Program-made: the position numbers and the translations under genes
Notes under the pieces: generated by a model
Database searches by the model: none
What the model saw: the letters and a program-made list of their open reading frames with translations, nothing else
Told to the model about the DNA's origin: nothing
Part shown: positions 1-6,993 of the stretch, in pieces
Layout: each line of letters opens with the position of its first letter
How positions within the stretch are numbered: position 1 is the stretch's first letter
NCBI GenBank assembly: GCA_007126835.1
Contig: SLAO01000113.1
Span: forward strand, 1-12,562
DNA: 12,562 nucleotides
Origin: Nitriliruptorales bacterium
GTDB lineage: Bacteria > Actinomycetota > Nitriliruptoria > Euzebyales > Egibacteraceae
Direction: 5' to 3'

Positions 1-2
1 AG

Positions 3-980
3 ACCCGCCACGCTGGCGCGAGCCGGCTCCGCGTCACGCCGTTGGGGCTGGGGCTCGCGGCTGTCGGGCGGCCCGGCTACATCACCGAGGGGCGCGCCGC
101 CGACTTGGGCCAGGACCGGTCTCCCGACCAGATGCAAGCGGCAGCGCACGCCGTGCTCGACGCTGCGTGGGACGCAGGGATCCGCTACTTCGACGCGGCG
201 CGCTCCTACGGCAGCGCCGAAGCGTTCCTCGCCGGGTGGCTCGAGGAGCGAGGGCTGACCTCAGACGACGTGACCGTCGCGTCGAAGTGGGGGTACCGGT
301 ACACCGCCGGGTGGCGCATCGACGCAGATGTCCACGAGGTCAAGGACCACAGCGTCGGCCACCTGCGCGAGCAGCTCGCCGAGACGCAGTCGCTGCTCGG
401 TGGGGCACTGGGCGCCTATCAGATCCACTCGGCCACACTCGAGACCGGCGTGCTGTCGGACCCGGCCGTACTCGCCGAGCTTGCGCGCCTTCGCGACGCA
501 GGGGTGGTGGTCGGCTTCACCACAAGCGGGGCGCAGCAGGCCGACGTGGTGCGTCACGGCACTGCGGCCGAGGTCGACGGACGCCGGCTCTTCGGCCTGG
601 TGCAGGCCACCTGGAACCTCCTGGAGCCGTCCGTCGCGCCAGCCTTGGCCGAAGCAGCCGACGCCGGTCTCGTCGTCGTGGTCAAGGAGGCGCTGGCCAA
701 CGGGCGGCTGACCGCCCGCGGTGATGGGGGCAGCGAAGGTCCGCTGGCGGTGCTCGCCTCACGGATGGGGACCACCCCGGATGCCGTGGCCCTGGCCGCG
801 GTCATGGCTCAGCCCTGGTGTGACGTCGCGCTGTCCGGCGCGGTTACCCCGGACCAGGTGCGCGCCAACCTCGCCGCCACTGAGGTGGATTTCACCGCCG
901 ACGACCTCACGATGGTTGCCCCCCTCGCCGAGCCGGCCGAGTTCTACTGGCAGGCGCGCGCGGCGCGAGCGTGGCGCTAG
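3..980 (+). CDS. Aldo/keto reductase, 5' end cut by window edge
   Basis: This is an NAD(P)H-dependent oxidoreductase of the aldo/keto reductase (AKR) superfamily, a soluble TIM-barrel enzyme that reduces aldehydes or ketones. The substrate cannot be told. The family catalytic tetrad is visible: Asp (codon 192-194) and Tyr (207-209) in FDAARSYGSAE, Lys (285-287) in VASKWGY, and His (426-428) in YQIHS. The C-terminal VALSGAVTPDQVRANL matches the usual cofactor-binding and helix region. The first recognised start is TTG at 42, but the frame is open to the left edge, and the codons before it read RLRVTPLGLGLA, the normal first strand of AKRs. The true start is therefore most likely a few codons outside the window, for a protein of about 330 residues, normal for the family. 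It is separated by 154 bp from the antiporter operon, and nothing ties it functionally to that operon. Confidence 0.9.
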   Translation, partial: TRHAGASRLRVTPLGLGLAAVGRPGYITEGRAADLGQDRSPDQMQAAAHAVLDAAWDAGIRYFDAARSYGSAEAFLAGWLEERGLTSDDVTVASKWGYRYTAGWRIDADVHEVKDHSVGHLREQLAETQSLLGGALGAYQIHSATLETGVLSDPAVLAELARLRDAGVVVGFTTSGAQQADVVRHGTAAEVDGRRLFGLVQATWNLLEPSVAPALAEAADAGLVVVVKEALANGRLTARGDGGSEGPLAVLASRMGTTPDAVALAAVMAQPWCDVALSGAVTPDQVRANLAATEVDFTADDLTMVAPLAEPAEFYWQARAARAWR

Positions 981-1037
981 CTCTCGCCCCCGCATGGCCT
1001 GGCCTTTTGGCTAAGGGGGGAGCCATCCGACGGCGCT

Positions 1038-1072
1038 CGAGACCACTAGCATCCGGCGTGAGATGGGTCTCG
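1038..1072. repeat. Inverted repeat flanking the candidate -10 box
   Basis: A perfect 7-bp inverted repeat, CGAGACC (1038-1044) and GGTCTCG (1066-1072), is separated by 21 nt. The arms lie on either side of the -10-like TAGCAT. Such geometry suits an operator site, although a dimeric repressor usually has arms closer together. A shorter repeat with similar geometry lies in the second gap (6892-6921). Function is inferred. Confidence 0.35.
1041..1058 (+). promoter_or_regulatory. Candidate promoter core for the mrp operon
   Basis: This 18-bp stretch reads GACCACTAGCATCCGGCG. It contains TAGCAT (1047-1052), which fits the TAnnnT pattern of a sigma-70-type -10 box. The same stretch recurs in the only other intergenic gap (6893-6910) with 15 of 18 identities, all three differences being transitions, at a similar distance from the next start (76 versus 83 nt). 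No TTGAC-like -35 box is visible 16 to 18 nt upstream. The promoter role is an inference from position, the -10-like core and this recurrence. Confidence 0.45.
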
Positions 1073-1094
1073 CATGCGCGCTTGCCTGATGCAA

Positions 1095-1118
1095 CCCGCC
1101 TCTGCCGCCCAAGGCGGG
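1095..1118 (+). other. GC-rich hairpin in the mrpA leader
   Basis: CCCGCC (1095-1100) pairs with GGCGGG (1113-1118). An alternative tighter pairing is CCGCC (1105-1109) with GGCGG (1113-1117). No T-run follows, so it is not a typical intrinsic terminator for the upstream reductase. It would lie in the 5' untranslated leader if transcription starts near 1059. A weak ribosome-binding sequence, AGGGA (1120-1124), follows about 10 nt before the GTG start. In GC-rich DNA such pairings also arise by chance. Confidence 0.25.
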
Positions 1119-1134
1119 CAGGGACAGCGCTGAG

Positions 1135-3498
1135 GTGATCCTTCTCGCCGTCCTCGGGGGGACGTTCGCCCTGTCGGCCATCGCGCCCTTGCTGGTGCGG
1201 GCGTTCGATCGTGAAGCGGCCTGGGCGCTTGCCGCGGCGCTGGCGGGGGCGACCGGCATCCTGGCCGGCTACGGTCCCGCGGTTGTGCGGGGCGATGCAG
1301 TGGTGGCTCACGTGGCGTGGGTTCCTGGAGCCGACCTGGCGCTGTCCCTGCGCATGGACGCGCTTGCGTTCCTGTTCGCGCTGATCGTCCTCGGCATCGG
1401 CGCGGTCGTGATGGCCTACTCCGCGCGCTACTTCGCGGCGGGGGCAGCCCAGACTGGTCGCACCCTCGGCCTGCTTGTCTTCTTCGCCGCGTCGATGCTC
1501 GGCTTGGTCCTCGCCGACAACGCGCTGTTGTTGTTCGTGTTCTGGGAGCTCACCAGCGTCAGCTCGTTCTTCTTGATCGGCGGGCGCGGCGAGGGCCAGG
1601 CCGGAGCCACGCGCGCTCTGCTGACCACGTCGGCAGGCGGTCTGGCGCTGTTGGCGGGCATGGTGCTCCTCGGAATCGACGGCGGGACCTTCGCGCTATC
1701 GAGCCTCCTCGCCGATCAGACATTGGCCACCAGCCCCCTGGCTCCCGCAGTCATCGTGCTGCTGCTGCTCGCAGCGTTCACCAAGTCAGCCCAGTTGCCC
1801 TTTCATTTCTGGCTGCCGGGAGCGATGGTCGCGCCCACGCCCATCTCGACGTACCTGCACGCCGCGACGATGGTCAAAGCGGGCATCTACCTGCTGTTTC
1901 GCATGACACCGTTGTACGGCGACGTCGCCCTGTGGCGCTCCAGCGTGATCGCCGTCGGCCTGGCGACGGCGCTGGTGGGCGCGGTCGTCGCGCTGGTCAA
2001 GACCGACCTCAAGGCGCTGCTGGCCTACGGGACCGTGAGCCAGCTGGGTTTCCTGACCGCCCTGATCGGCATCGGGTCGCCCCTCGCCGTGGCTGCCGCC
2101 GCGGTCCACACCCTGGCCCACGCGCTGTTCAAGGCCACGCTGTTCATGAGCGTGGGCGTCATCGACCACGAGGTCGGCACCCGGGACTTGGACGAACTCG
2201 GCGGGCTGCGACGGGCCATGCCGGGCCTCGCCGCCGCGGGTGGGCTCGCGGCGTTGTCCATGGCGGGGCTGCCCCCGCTGCTGGGGTTTGTGTCGAAGGA
2301 GGAAGCCCTGGCAGCGTTCATAGAGGCGCCCGGGCCCGAGTGGCTCGGCATCGTCGCCACCGGACTAGTGGTGGCGGTGTCCATCGGGACGTTCGCGTAT
2401 TCGGCCCGGTACTACTGGCGGACCTTCGAGGGGCCACAGGCGCCCGGGCTGACGGTCAACCGGGCCCCAGCGACGTTCGTCGCCGCACCGCTGGCAACTG
2501 CGATCACCGGCGCCGCCATCGGGGTGTCGGTGCCGGTGCTCAACCCTGTGGAGAACGCCGTTGCCCTGGTCACGACCGGCACCGACCCGGGACTCGCCCT
2601 GGCGCTGTGGCACGGGTGGACCTTGCCGCTGGTGCTGTCGGGGGTGGTCGTGGCCGGCGGGCTTGCCTTGTTCGCCCTTCGCGACCGCGTAGAGGGCTGG
2701 CAGCGCCGATTCGCCACCCCGCTGCGCGGCGACCGCGCCTTCGACGGCGCCTACGACGCACTGCTGGCCGCCGGCAAGCATGTCGGGGCGTCGGCGTCGT
2801 CGTCGGTCCCCGCCGTCTACCTCGTCCCGGTTCTCGCGGTCCTGGGTACGCTCGGCGCCGGGGCGGTGGTGTGGGACGAGCTCGGTCCGCAGGGCGCTCC
2901 TGCGCCGTCGCTGGGCCCGGACTGGGTGATCATCGGGCTGCTGGTGGTCTCCGTCGTCGGGGTGGTGCAGGCGCGCAGCCGCATCGGCGCCGTCGCGACG
3001 CTGGGGTTCACGGGCTACCTGGTGGCCGCCTGGTTCGTGGTCCTCGGCGCCCCCGACCTCGCCTTGACGCAGCTGCTGGTGGAGACCTTGACGGTCGCCG
3101 TGGTCGTGTTGGCCTTTCGCCGTCTGCCGTCGGCGTTCACGTTCGCGCGGCCGTCACGACGGGTCACGTCGGCCGTCGTGGCGGTGATCGCTGGCGTTCT
3201 GACGGCCGTGGCGACGTATGCGCTGGCGGGGCGCCGTGGCCTGTCCGACGTCGGCGCCTGGTATCTCAGCGAGGCGCAAGCCGAGACGGGCGGCGCGAAC
3301 ATCGTCAACACGATCCTGGTCGACTTCCGGGCGCTGGACACCCTCGGCGAGATCACCGTTCTTGCCGTCGCCGCCGGTGGGATCTACGCCCTCCTGCGCC
3401 TGGGTGACCCGACAGGGCTCGGGCCGCGCTGGACCGTGGAGGACCACCCAGCGCCCCGCGCGACGCCGACCGAGGCCAACCGAAAGCTGCAGCGATGA
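1135..3498 (+). CDS. mrpA: Mrp antiporter subunit A (NuoL-like plus MbhD/MbhE-like domains)
   Basis: Largest subunit of the seven-protein Mrp monovalent cation/proton antiporter of the cytoplasmic membrane. It has 787 residues, matching the usual length of about 800. The N-terminal two thirds is a NuoL-like antiporter domain with the TM5 Glu in FWELTSVSSFF (Glu138), the TM7 Lys in FTKSAQLPFHFWLP (Lys217), a TM8 Lys in MVKAGIYLL (Lys248), Lys333 in HALFKATLF and the TM12 Lys in GFVSKEE (Lys388). The C-terminal part has an MbhD-like domain (about 596-664, PDLALTQLLVETL with Glu650) and an MbhE-like domain (about 720-760, NIVNTILVDFRALDTLGE). The GTG at 1135 is the natural start: the frame is closed by TGA at 1087 and no ATG lies between. 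The stop overlaps the mrpB start by four bases. It is not fused to MrpB, as it is in some bacteria. All expected key residues are present, so it is probably functional. Confidence 0.96.
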   Translation: MILLAVLGGTFALSAIAPLLVRAFDREAAWALAAALAGATGILAGYGPAVVRGDAVVAHVAWVPGADLALSLRMDALAFLFALIVLGIGAVVMAYSARYFAAGAAQTGRTLGLLVFFAASMLGLVLADNALLLFVFWELTSVSSFFLIGGRGEGQAGATRALLTTSAGGLALLAGMVLLGIDGGTFALSSLLADQTLATSPLAPAVIVLLLLAAFTKSAQLPFHFWLPGAMVAPTPISTYLHAATMVKAGIYLLFRMTPLYGDVALWRSSVIAVGLATALVGAVVALVKTDLKALLAYGTVSQLGFLTALIGIGSPLAVAAAAVHTLAHALFKATLFMSVGVIDHEVGTRDLDELGGLRRAMPGLAAAGGLAALSMAGLPPLLGFVSKEEALAAFIEAPGPEWLGIVATGLVVAVSIGTFAYSARYYWRTFEGPQAPGLTVNRAPATFVAAPLATAITGAAIGVSVPVLNPVENAVALVTTGTDPGLALALWHGWTLPLVLSGVVVAGGLALFALRDRVEGWQRRFATPLRGDRAFDGAYDALLAAGKHVGASASSSVPAVYLVPVLAVLGTLGAGAVVWDELGPQGAPAPSLGPDWVIIGLLVVSVVGVVQARSRIGAVATLGFTGYLVAAWFVVLGAPDLALTQLLVETLTVAVVVLAFRRLPSAFTFARPSRRVTSAVVAVIAGVLTAVATYALAGRRGLSDVGAWYLSEAQAETGGANIVNTILVDFRALDTLGEITVLAVAAGGIYALLRLGDPTGLGPRWTVEDHPAPRATPTEANRKLQR

Positions 3499-3944
3499 GG
3501 GACAGCCTGATCTTGCGAACCGGCAGCCGCGGCCTCGCTCCGATCATGCTCGGCGTATCGCTGTACCTGCTGGTACGCGGCCACGACGCGGTGGGCGGCG
3601 GCTTCATCGGCGGGCTCAGCGCCGGGGCCGTGGTCGTGCTGCTGTACTTCAGCCGCGGCCATGAGCGCATCCTCAGCAGCCGGCTGCTGCGCTACGCCCC
3701 CCTGGTCGCCTCCGGGCTGCTGCTTGCCGTGACGTACGGGATCGCCGGCCTGGTGCTCGGCGGTAGCTTCCTCGCGGGTGCCAAGTTCGAACTACCCGGC
3801 GGCCTGGAGGTGGCGGCCTCCTTGATCTTCGACGTCGGGGTGTACCTCGTCGTCCTTGGGCTGATCGTGGGGATCATGCGCCACCTCGGTCACACAGGCG
3901 ACGAAGGCGTCACCCGCCTGCCTGAACGCGCGGTGCGGCGATGA
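3495..3944 (+). CDS. mrpB: Mrp antiporter subunit B
   Basis: Small membrane subunit of the Mrp complex, 149 residues, of normal length for MrpB. It starts with DSLILRTGSRGLAPIML and carries the family hallmark GHDAVGGGFIGGLSAG near residues 30-45. About four hydrophobic segments are visible, with a basic C-terminus. Its ATG overlaps the mrpA stop as ATGA, and its own stop overlaps mrpC in the same way, so translation is probably coupled. In family structures MrpB packs beside the C-terminal part of MrpA; its individual role is not well defined. Confidence 0.94.
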   Translation: MRDSLILRTGSRGLAPIMLGVSLYLLVRGHDAVGGGFIGGLSAGAVVVLLYFSRGHERILSSRLLRYAPLVASGLLLAVTYGIAGLVLGGSFLAGAKFELPGGLEVAASLIFDVGVYLVVLGLIVGIMRHLGHTGDEGVTRLPERAVRR

Positions 3945-4288
3945 CCGCGGCGATCATCGTCGGGTTGCTGACCGCCGGCGGGACGTACCTGATCCTCCAG
4001 CGCGGGCTGGTCCGGGTCGTGCTGGGCTTCATCCTGCTCGGTCACGCCACCACGACGCTGCTGGTCGCAGCCGGCGGGGTGGGCCGTCGCGGGATCGCGA
4101 TCCTGGGCCAGCAGGGGGTCGCCGAACAACCCGCGGACCCACTGCCGCAGGCTTTCGCGCTGACCGCGATCGTCATCTCATTTGGCATCACCGCGTTCCT
4201 GCTCGCGCTCGCCGCTCGCGGCCGGACGGTCCTCGGCGGCGACGACGTCGAGCAGCCAGCCGAGCCCGACGAAGCGGACCGGGGGTGA
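3941..4288 (+). CDS. mrpC: Mrp antiporter subunit C (NuoK-like)
   Basis: 115-residue NuoK homologue linking the MrpA and MrpD ends of the complex in the membrane. Three hydrophobic segments are visible. The signature ADPLPQAFALTAIVISFG (about residues 65-82) is clear and typical of MrpC. In the second helix the usual family pattern is close to a GHAVNLLLL-type run, but here it reads GHATTTLLVA, so the commonly seen Asn appears to be Thr; that comparison is from memory. An acidic tail, DDVEQPAEPDEAD, ends the protein. It overlaps mrpB and mrpD by four bases each. Confidence 0.93.
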   Translation: MTAAIIVGLLTAGGTYLILQRGLVRVVLGFILLGHATTTLLVAAGGVGRRGIAILGQQGVAEQPADPLPQAFALTAIVISFGITAFLLALAARGRTVLGGDDVEQPAEPDEADRG

Positions 4289-5829
4289 GCACGCTGCTGA
4301 CCGCCCCGGTGTGGTGGCCGCTACTGTCGGCGGCCGTGGGTCTGCTGCTGCGGGCGCGCCCGGCGCTGCAGCGCACGACGGGCCCGGTCGCGCTGGCGGG
4401 TGTCGCGCTCGTGGGGCTCTGGCTGGTGCGGCTGACGGCGGAAGGGCGGGTCGTCGCCACCCACATCGGCGACTGGCCGGCCGGGGTGGCCATCCCGTTC
4501 GCGGCCGATCGGTTCGCAGCCTTGCTGCTGTGCGCGATGGCCGTGGTGGCGCTCGTCGCGGTGGTGTTTGCCACCCTCCGGGGCGAGGACCGCCACCACC
4601 TGTTCCACCCCATGGTCGGTGTCCTGGTCACCGGGGTGTCGATGTCGCTGCTGACCGCCGACTTGTTCAACCTGTTCGTCGCGTTCGAGGTCATGCTCAT
4701 CGCCTCGTACGTGCTGCTGACCCTGCGCGCCGGGCACGCCCAGGTGCGAGCCGGCGCGGTCTACGTGGTGACCAACCTGCTGGCGTCCACGGTGTTCCTG
4801 CTGGGCACCGCGCTGGTGTACGCCCGGGCGGGGACGGTCAACCTGGGCGAACTGCATGGGGCCGCCTCCGATCCCGGGGTGGCCGTTGCCGCCGCGGTTG
4901 TTGGAGTCGCTGTCGCGGTCAAGGCCAGCCTCGTGCCACTGCACGGCTGGCTGCCGCGAACCTACGTGACGGCCGGGCCGGCGGTCACCGCGCTGTTCTC
5001 CGGCCTGCTGACCAAGGTCGGCGTCTACGCGCTGTTCCGTCTGTACAGCGTGATCTTCGCCGGGGACGTGACCTGGCAGCCCCTGCTGCTCGCCGTGGCG
5101 GGTGCGACGATGCTCGTCGGGGTGCTCGGCGCGGTCGGCAAGTCAGAGATCCGGGCGATCCTCGCCTTCCACATGGTCAGCCAGGTGGGCTACCTGGTGT
5201 TGCCGCTGGGCCTGTGGACCGTGGGGGGCGTCACCGCGGGGATCGTCTACCTCGTTCAGTACATCGCGGTCAAAGGGGCCCTGTTCCTGGCGGCCGGGAC
5301 CGTCGAGACGATCGCCGGCAGCGGGCGCCTGCCACGACTCGGGGGCATGGCGCGCACGCGCCCCGCCCTGGCCGTGGGCTTCCTGTTGCCGGCCGCGGCG
5401 CTGGCCGGCCTGCCGCCGACCTCGGGCTTCGTCGCCAAGCTGCTGCTGGTCCGCGGTGCCTTCGATGCGTCACAGTGGGCCGTCGGCGGTCTGGCGGTGT
5501 TCGTCAGCCTCCTCACGCTCGTCTCGATGGTCAAGATCTGGAACGCGGTGTTCTGGGGCGAACCGTCCGCCGCGGTGCTCGCCGAGCCCGGCCTCCACCC
5601 GATGCAGCAACCGGCGGTGGGCCCCCCGGTGGTCGACGGGCTCGTCCAACCCGCCCCCGTCACGCTGACCGCCTCCCGGGTGCGTGCGCTGGCAGCACCA
5701 TCCCTGGCGATCGGAGTGGCCACGGTGTTGCTGGGCCTCGGGGCGCAGGGTCTCGTCGCGCTCGCCGAGCCAGCCGCGGCGGGGTTGATTGACCCCGCGG
5801 CCTACCTCGAGGCGGTGAGACACCCGTGA
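4285..5829 (+). CDS. mrpD: Mrp antiporter subunit D (NuoM/NuoN-like)
   Basis: Second large ion-translocating subunit of the Mrp complex, 514 residues and about 14 helices, normal for MrpD. The antiporter residues are intact: TM5 Glu135 in LFVAFEVMLIASYVLL, TM7 Lys213 in VAVKASLVPLHGWLP, TM8 Lys244 in LLTKVGVYALF and TM12 Lys385 in SGFVAKLLLVRGAF. The AFHMVSQVGYLVLPLG motif of the proton-conducting family is also present. The GTG start lies inside the mrpC stop (GTGA), and the stop overlaps mrpE in the same manner. A Pro-rich loop (about residues 435-460, with MQQPAVGPPVVDGLVQPAP) precedes the last helix. Together with MrpA it should carry the coupled proton and cation movement. Confidence 0.95.
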   Translation: MSTLLTAPVWWPLLSAAVGLLLRARPALQRTTGPVALAGVALVGLWLVRLTAEGRVVATHIGDWPAGVAIPFAADRFAALLLCAMAVVALVAVVFATLRGEDRHHLFHPMVGVLVTGVSMSLLTADLFNLFVAFEVMLIASYVLLTLRAGHAQVRAGAVYVVTNLLASTVFLLGTALVYARAGTVNLGELHGAASDPGVAVAAAVVGVAVAVKASLVPLHGWLPRTYVTAGPAVTALFSGLLTKVGVYALFRLYSVIFAGDVTWQPLLLAVAGATMLVGVLGAVGKSEIRAILAFHMVSQVGYLVLPLGLWTVGGVTAGIVYLVQYIAVKGALFLAAGTVETIAGSGRLPRLGGMARTRPALAVGFLLPAAALAGLPPTSGFVAKLLLVRGAFDASQWAVGGLAVFVSLLTLVSMVKIWNAVFWGEPSAAVLAEPGLHPMQQPAVGPPVVDGLVQPAPVTLTASRVRALAAPSLAIGVATVLLGLGAQGLVALAEPAAAGLIDPAAYLEAVRHP

Positions 5830-6167
5830 GGGTCCGGTTGTGGGCCCGTCGGGCGGCGCGGGTGCCCGCGTTCGCTGTCTACTTCCTCTGGAGCCTTGCG
5901 CTGGCGAACGCGCGTGTCGCCTGGGAGGCGCTCACGCCGGGGTTCTCCATGCGTGCCGGCATCGTGCGAGTGCCGATTCACACCAACAGCGACTGGGAGA
6001 CGATGCTGCTGGCCAACGTGATCTCGCTGACGCCTGGCACCCTGAGCCTCGAGGTCTCGGTTGATCGGCGGGCGCTGTACGTCCACGCGCTCTACATCGC
6101 GTCGCGCGAGGCCTTCGAAGCCCACATCGGCGAGCTCGAGCGACGACTGCTCCGGGCGTTGCGATGA
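5826..6167 (+). CDS. mrpE: Mrp antiporter subunit E, short form
   Basis: MrpE is a membrane subunit needed for assembly or activity of the Mrp complex. The core is clear: ALTPGFSMRAGIVRVPIHT followed by LLANVISLTPGTLSLEV and the C-terminal HALYI segment. At 113 residues it is much shorter than the usual 155-185, and lacks the N-terminal helix pair that the second MrpE in this window (10620-11180) does have. The GTG start sits in the mrpD stop (GTGA), and no frame supplying the missing part is evident, so it looks like a genuinely short form. It overlaps mrpF by four bases. MrpE alone may be dispensable for assembly of a compact complex; that is inference. Confidence 0.88.
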   Translation: MRVRLWARRAARVPAFAVYFLWSLALANARVAWEALTPGFSMRAGIVRVPIHTNSDWETMLLANVISLTPGTLSLEVSVDRRALYVHALYIASREAFEAHIGELERRLLRALR

Positions 6168-6418
6168 CCGGCGTGGACGTCGCGCTTGGTGTGCTGGCCC
6201 TGGCGTTCCTGCTCGGGCTGCTCCGGGCCGCGCTCGGTCCCGGTGTCGCCGACCGAGCGATCGCCGCGGACGTCTGCTTCTTCTCGGTGGTGGCCGGGTT
6301 CGCGCTGCTCGCGCTGCGCAGCGGGTCCGAGGCGTTCATCGACGTGGTGCTCGTGGCCAGCCTCCTCGGGTTCCTCGCCACGGTGGCGCTCGCGGCGCTG
6401 GTCGGCGGGAGATCCTGA
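6164..6418 (+). CDS. mrpF: Mrp antiporter subunit F
   Basis: 84-residue membrane protein with three hydrophobic helices, the normal size for MrpF. The family motif is present as LGPGVADRAIAADV (about residues 24-37), followed by the third helix EAFIDVVLVASLLGFLATVA with the expected acidic residue. The ATG overlaps the mrpE stop (ATGA). It ends in TGATG, sharing one base with the mrpG start. In known Mrp structures MrpF sits with E and G beside MrpA. Confidence 0.92.
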   Translation: MTGVDVALGVLALAFLLGLLRAALGPGVADRAIAADVCFFSVVAGFALLALRSGSEAFIDVVLVASLLGFLATVALAALVGGRS

Positions 6419-6804
6419 TGGTCGCCACCGCCCTCGCCGGGGTGCTGATCACCGCAGGGGCCTTGCTCATGCTGCTCGCCGGCGTGGGGGTGCTCCGCTT
6501 CCCCGACGCGCTGACGCGCGCCAGCGCCGCCACCAAGGCGACCGGCCTGGGCGTTGCGTTGATCCTCGTGGGCGTCGCCATGGCGATCGGCACCCCATCG
6601 GCGGCCGTCAAGATCGCGGTGGCCATCGTGCTCCAGTTCGCGACCGCCCCGTTGGCTGGTCACGTCATCGGTCGAGCCGCGTACCGCTCGGGTGCCCCGC
6701 TCTGGGAGGGCACCGTGGTCGACGACTACCGACGCTTCTACCCCTACGAGCAACAGCGGCAGGAGTGGCAGCGCCAAGCGCGGCAAGCACGCGGCGAGCG
6801 CTGA
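6418..6804 (+). CDS. mrpG: Mrp antiporter subunit G
   Basis: Last gene of the first Mrp operon. The start is the ATG at 6418-6420, which shares its A with the mrpF stop. The frame extends further upstream, but that part lies inside mrpE and mrpF and is not coding. The 128-residue protein has three helices and the family signature GVGVLRFPDALTRASAATKA (about residues 23-42). The His commonly found in this motif (HAxxK) is Ser here, whereas the second MrpG in the window retains AHAVAK. The C-terminal 40 residues (from about SGAPLWEG) form a charged, Gln/Arg-rich cytoplasmic tail longer than in minimal MrpG proteins. A 189-bp gap follows with no clear terminator. Confidence 0.92.
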   Translation: MVATALAGVLITAGALLMLLAGVGVLRFPDALTRASAATKATGLGVALILVGVAMAIGTPSAAVKIAVAIVLQFATAPLAGHVIGRAAYRSGAPLWEGTVVDDYRRFYPYEQQRQEWQRQARQARGER

Positions 6805-6892
6805 CGAGGTTCGCACGGCTCGCAGCTGCGCACCCTGACGGACCGTCTCCCCCCTTCGACGGCCGGGGCCCAAGTTCGCGGCCGGGCAGGCG

Positions 6893-6910
6893 GACCGCTA
6901 GCGTCTGGCG
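6893..6910 (+). promoter_or_regulatory. Candidate promoter core for the second Mrp-type operon
   Basis: The stretch GACCGCTAGCGTCTGGCG contains TAGCGT (6899-6904), a -10-like hexamer. It matches 1041-1058 upstream of mrpA at 15 of 18 positions. The only -35-like sequence is a weak TTCGCG (6875-6880) 18 nt upstream. A short inverted repeat GGACC (6892-6896)/GGTCC (6917-6921) flanks it, with 20 nt between the arms, echoing the first gap. Promoter function is inferred. Confidence 0.45.
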
Positions 6911-6911
6911 C

Positions 6912-6933
6912 CGGCGGGTCCCGTTGCCCGCCG
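6912..6933 (+). other. Hairpin in the leader of the second operon
   Basis: CGGCGGG (6912-6918) and CCCGCCG (6927-6933) form a 7-bp perfect stem with an 8-nt loop. It begins right after the candidate promoter core, so it could lie at the very 5' end of the transcript and influence mRNA stability. No T-run follows. The role is inferred. Confidence 0.3.
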
Positions 6934-6985
6934 ACCCGGGCTGCCCCGGACCGCGACAAGGCCGATGCCTGCCGCCTGCGACGAC

Positions 6986-6990
6986 GGAGA
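6986..6990 (+). promoter_or_regulatory. Ribosome binding site fixing the start at 6994
   Basis: GGAGA lies just before the ATG at 6994, with 3 nt between. It supports this start, the only one in the second operon not placed by overlap with an upstream gene. Confidence 0.55.
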
Positions 6991-6993
6991 GCG

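Larger units (their letters stand above)
6805..6993. other. Intergenic gap between the two Mrp-type operons
   Basis: The largest non-coding stretch in the window. It contains a perfect palindrome CGCAGCTGCG (6821-6830), an interrupted palindrome GACGGaCCGTC (6837-6847), the candidate promoter (6893-6910), a 7-bp stem hairpin (6912-6933) and a second small hairpin CCGGG-ctgc-CCCGG (6936-6949). No stem followed by a T-run is seen, so no intrinsic terminator for the first operon can be supported and read-through is possible. Confidence 0.6.

Noticed and set aside
1001..1024. Possible terminator after the aldo/keto reductase (CCTTTTGGCTAAGG and GGCT...AGCC)
   Set aside because: Only 4-bp stems and no T-run; too weak to call.
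1317..3407. Long open frame (696 codons) overlapping mrpA in another frame
   Set aside because: It is Arg/Gly/Pro-rich with no recognisable domain, as expected for an off-frame reading of GC-rich DNA, while the mrpA frame carries all family motifs.
4182..5792. 536-codon open frame over mrpC and mrpD
   Set aside because: Composition is dominated by Arg, Gly, Ala and Pro; it lies opposite the well-supported mrpD frame and has no family signature.
6061..6417. Upstream extension of the mrpG frame
   Set aside because: The extra 119 codons overlap mrpE and mrpF and encode Arg-rich nonsense; MrpG homology begins at the ATG at 6418.
6821..6830. Perfect palindrome CGCAGCTGCG as an operator
   Set aside because: A single 10-bp palindrome in GC-rich DNA is expected by chance, it has no counterpart in the first gap, and it lies well upstream of the candidate promoter.
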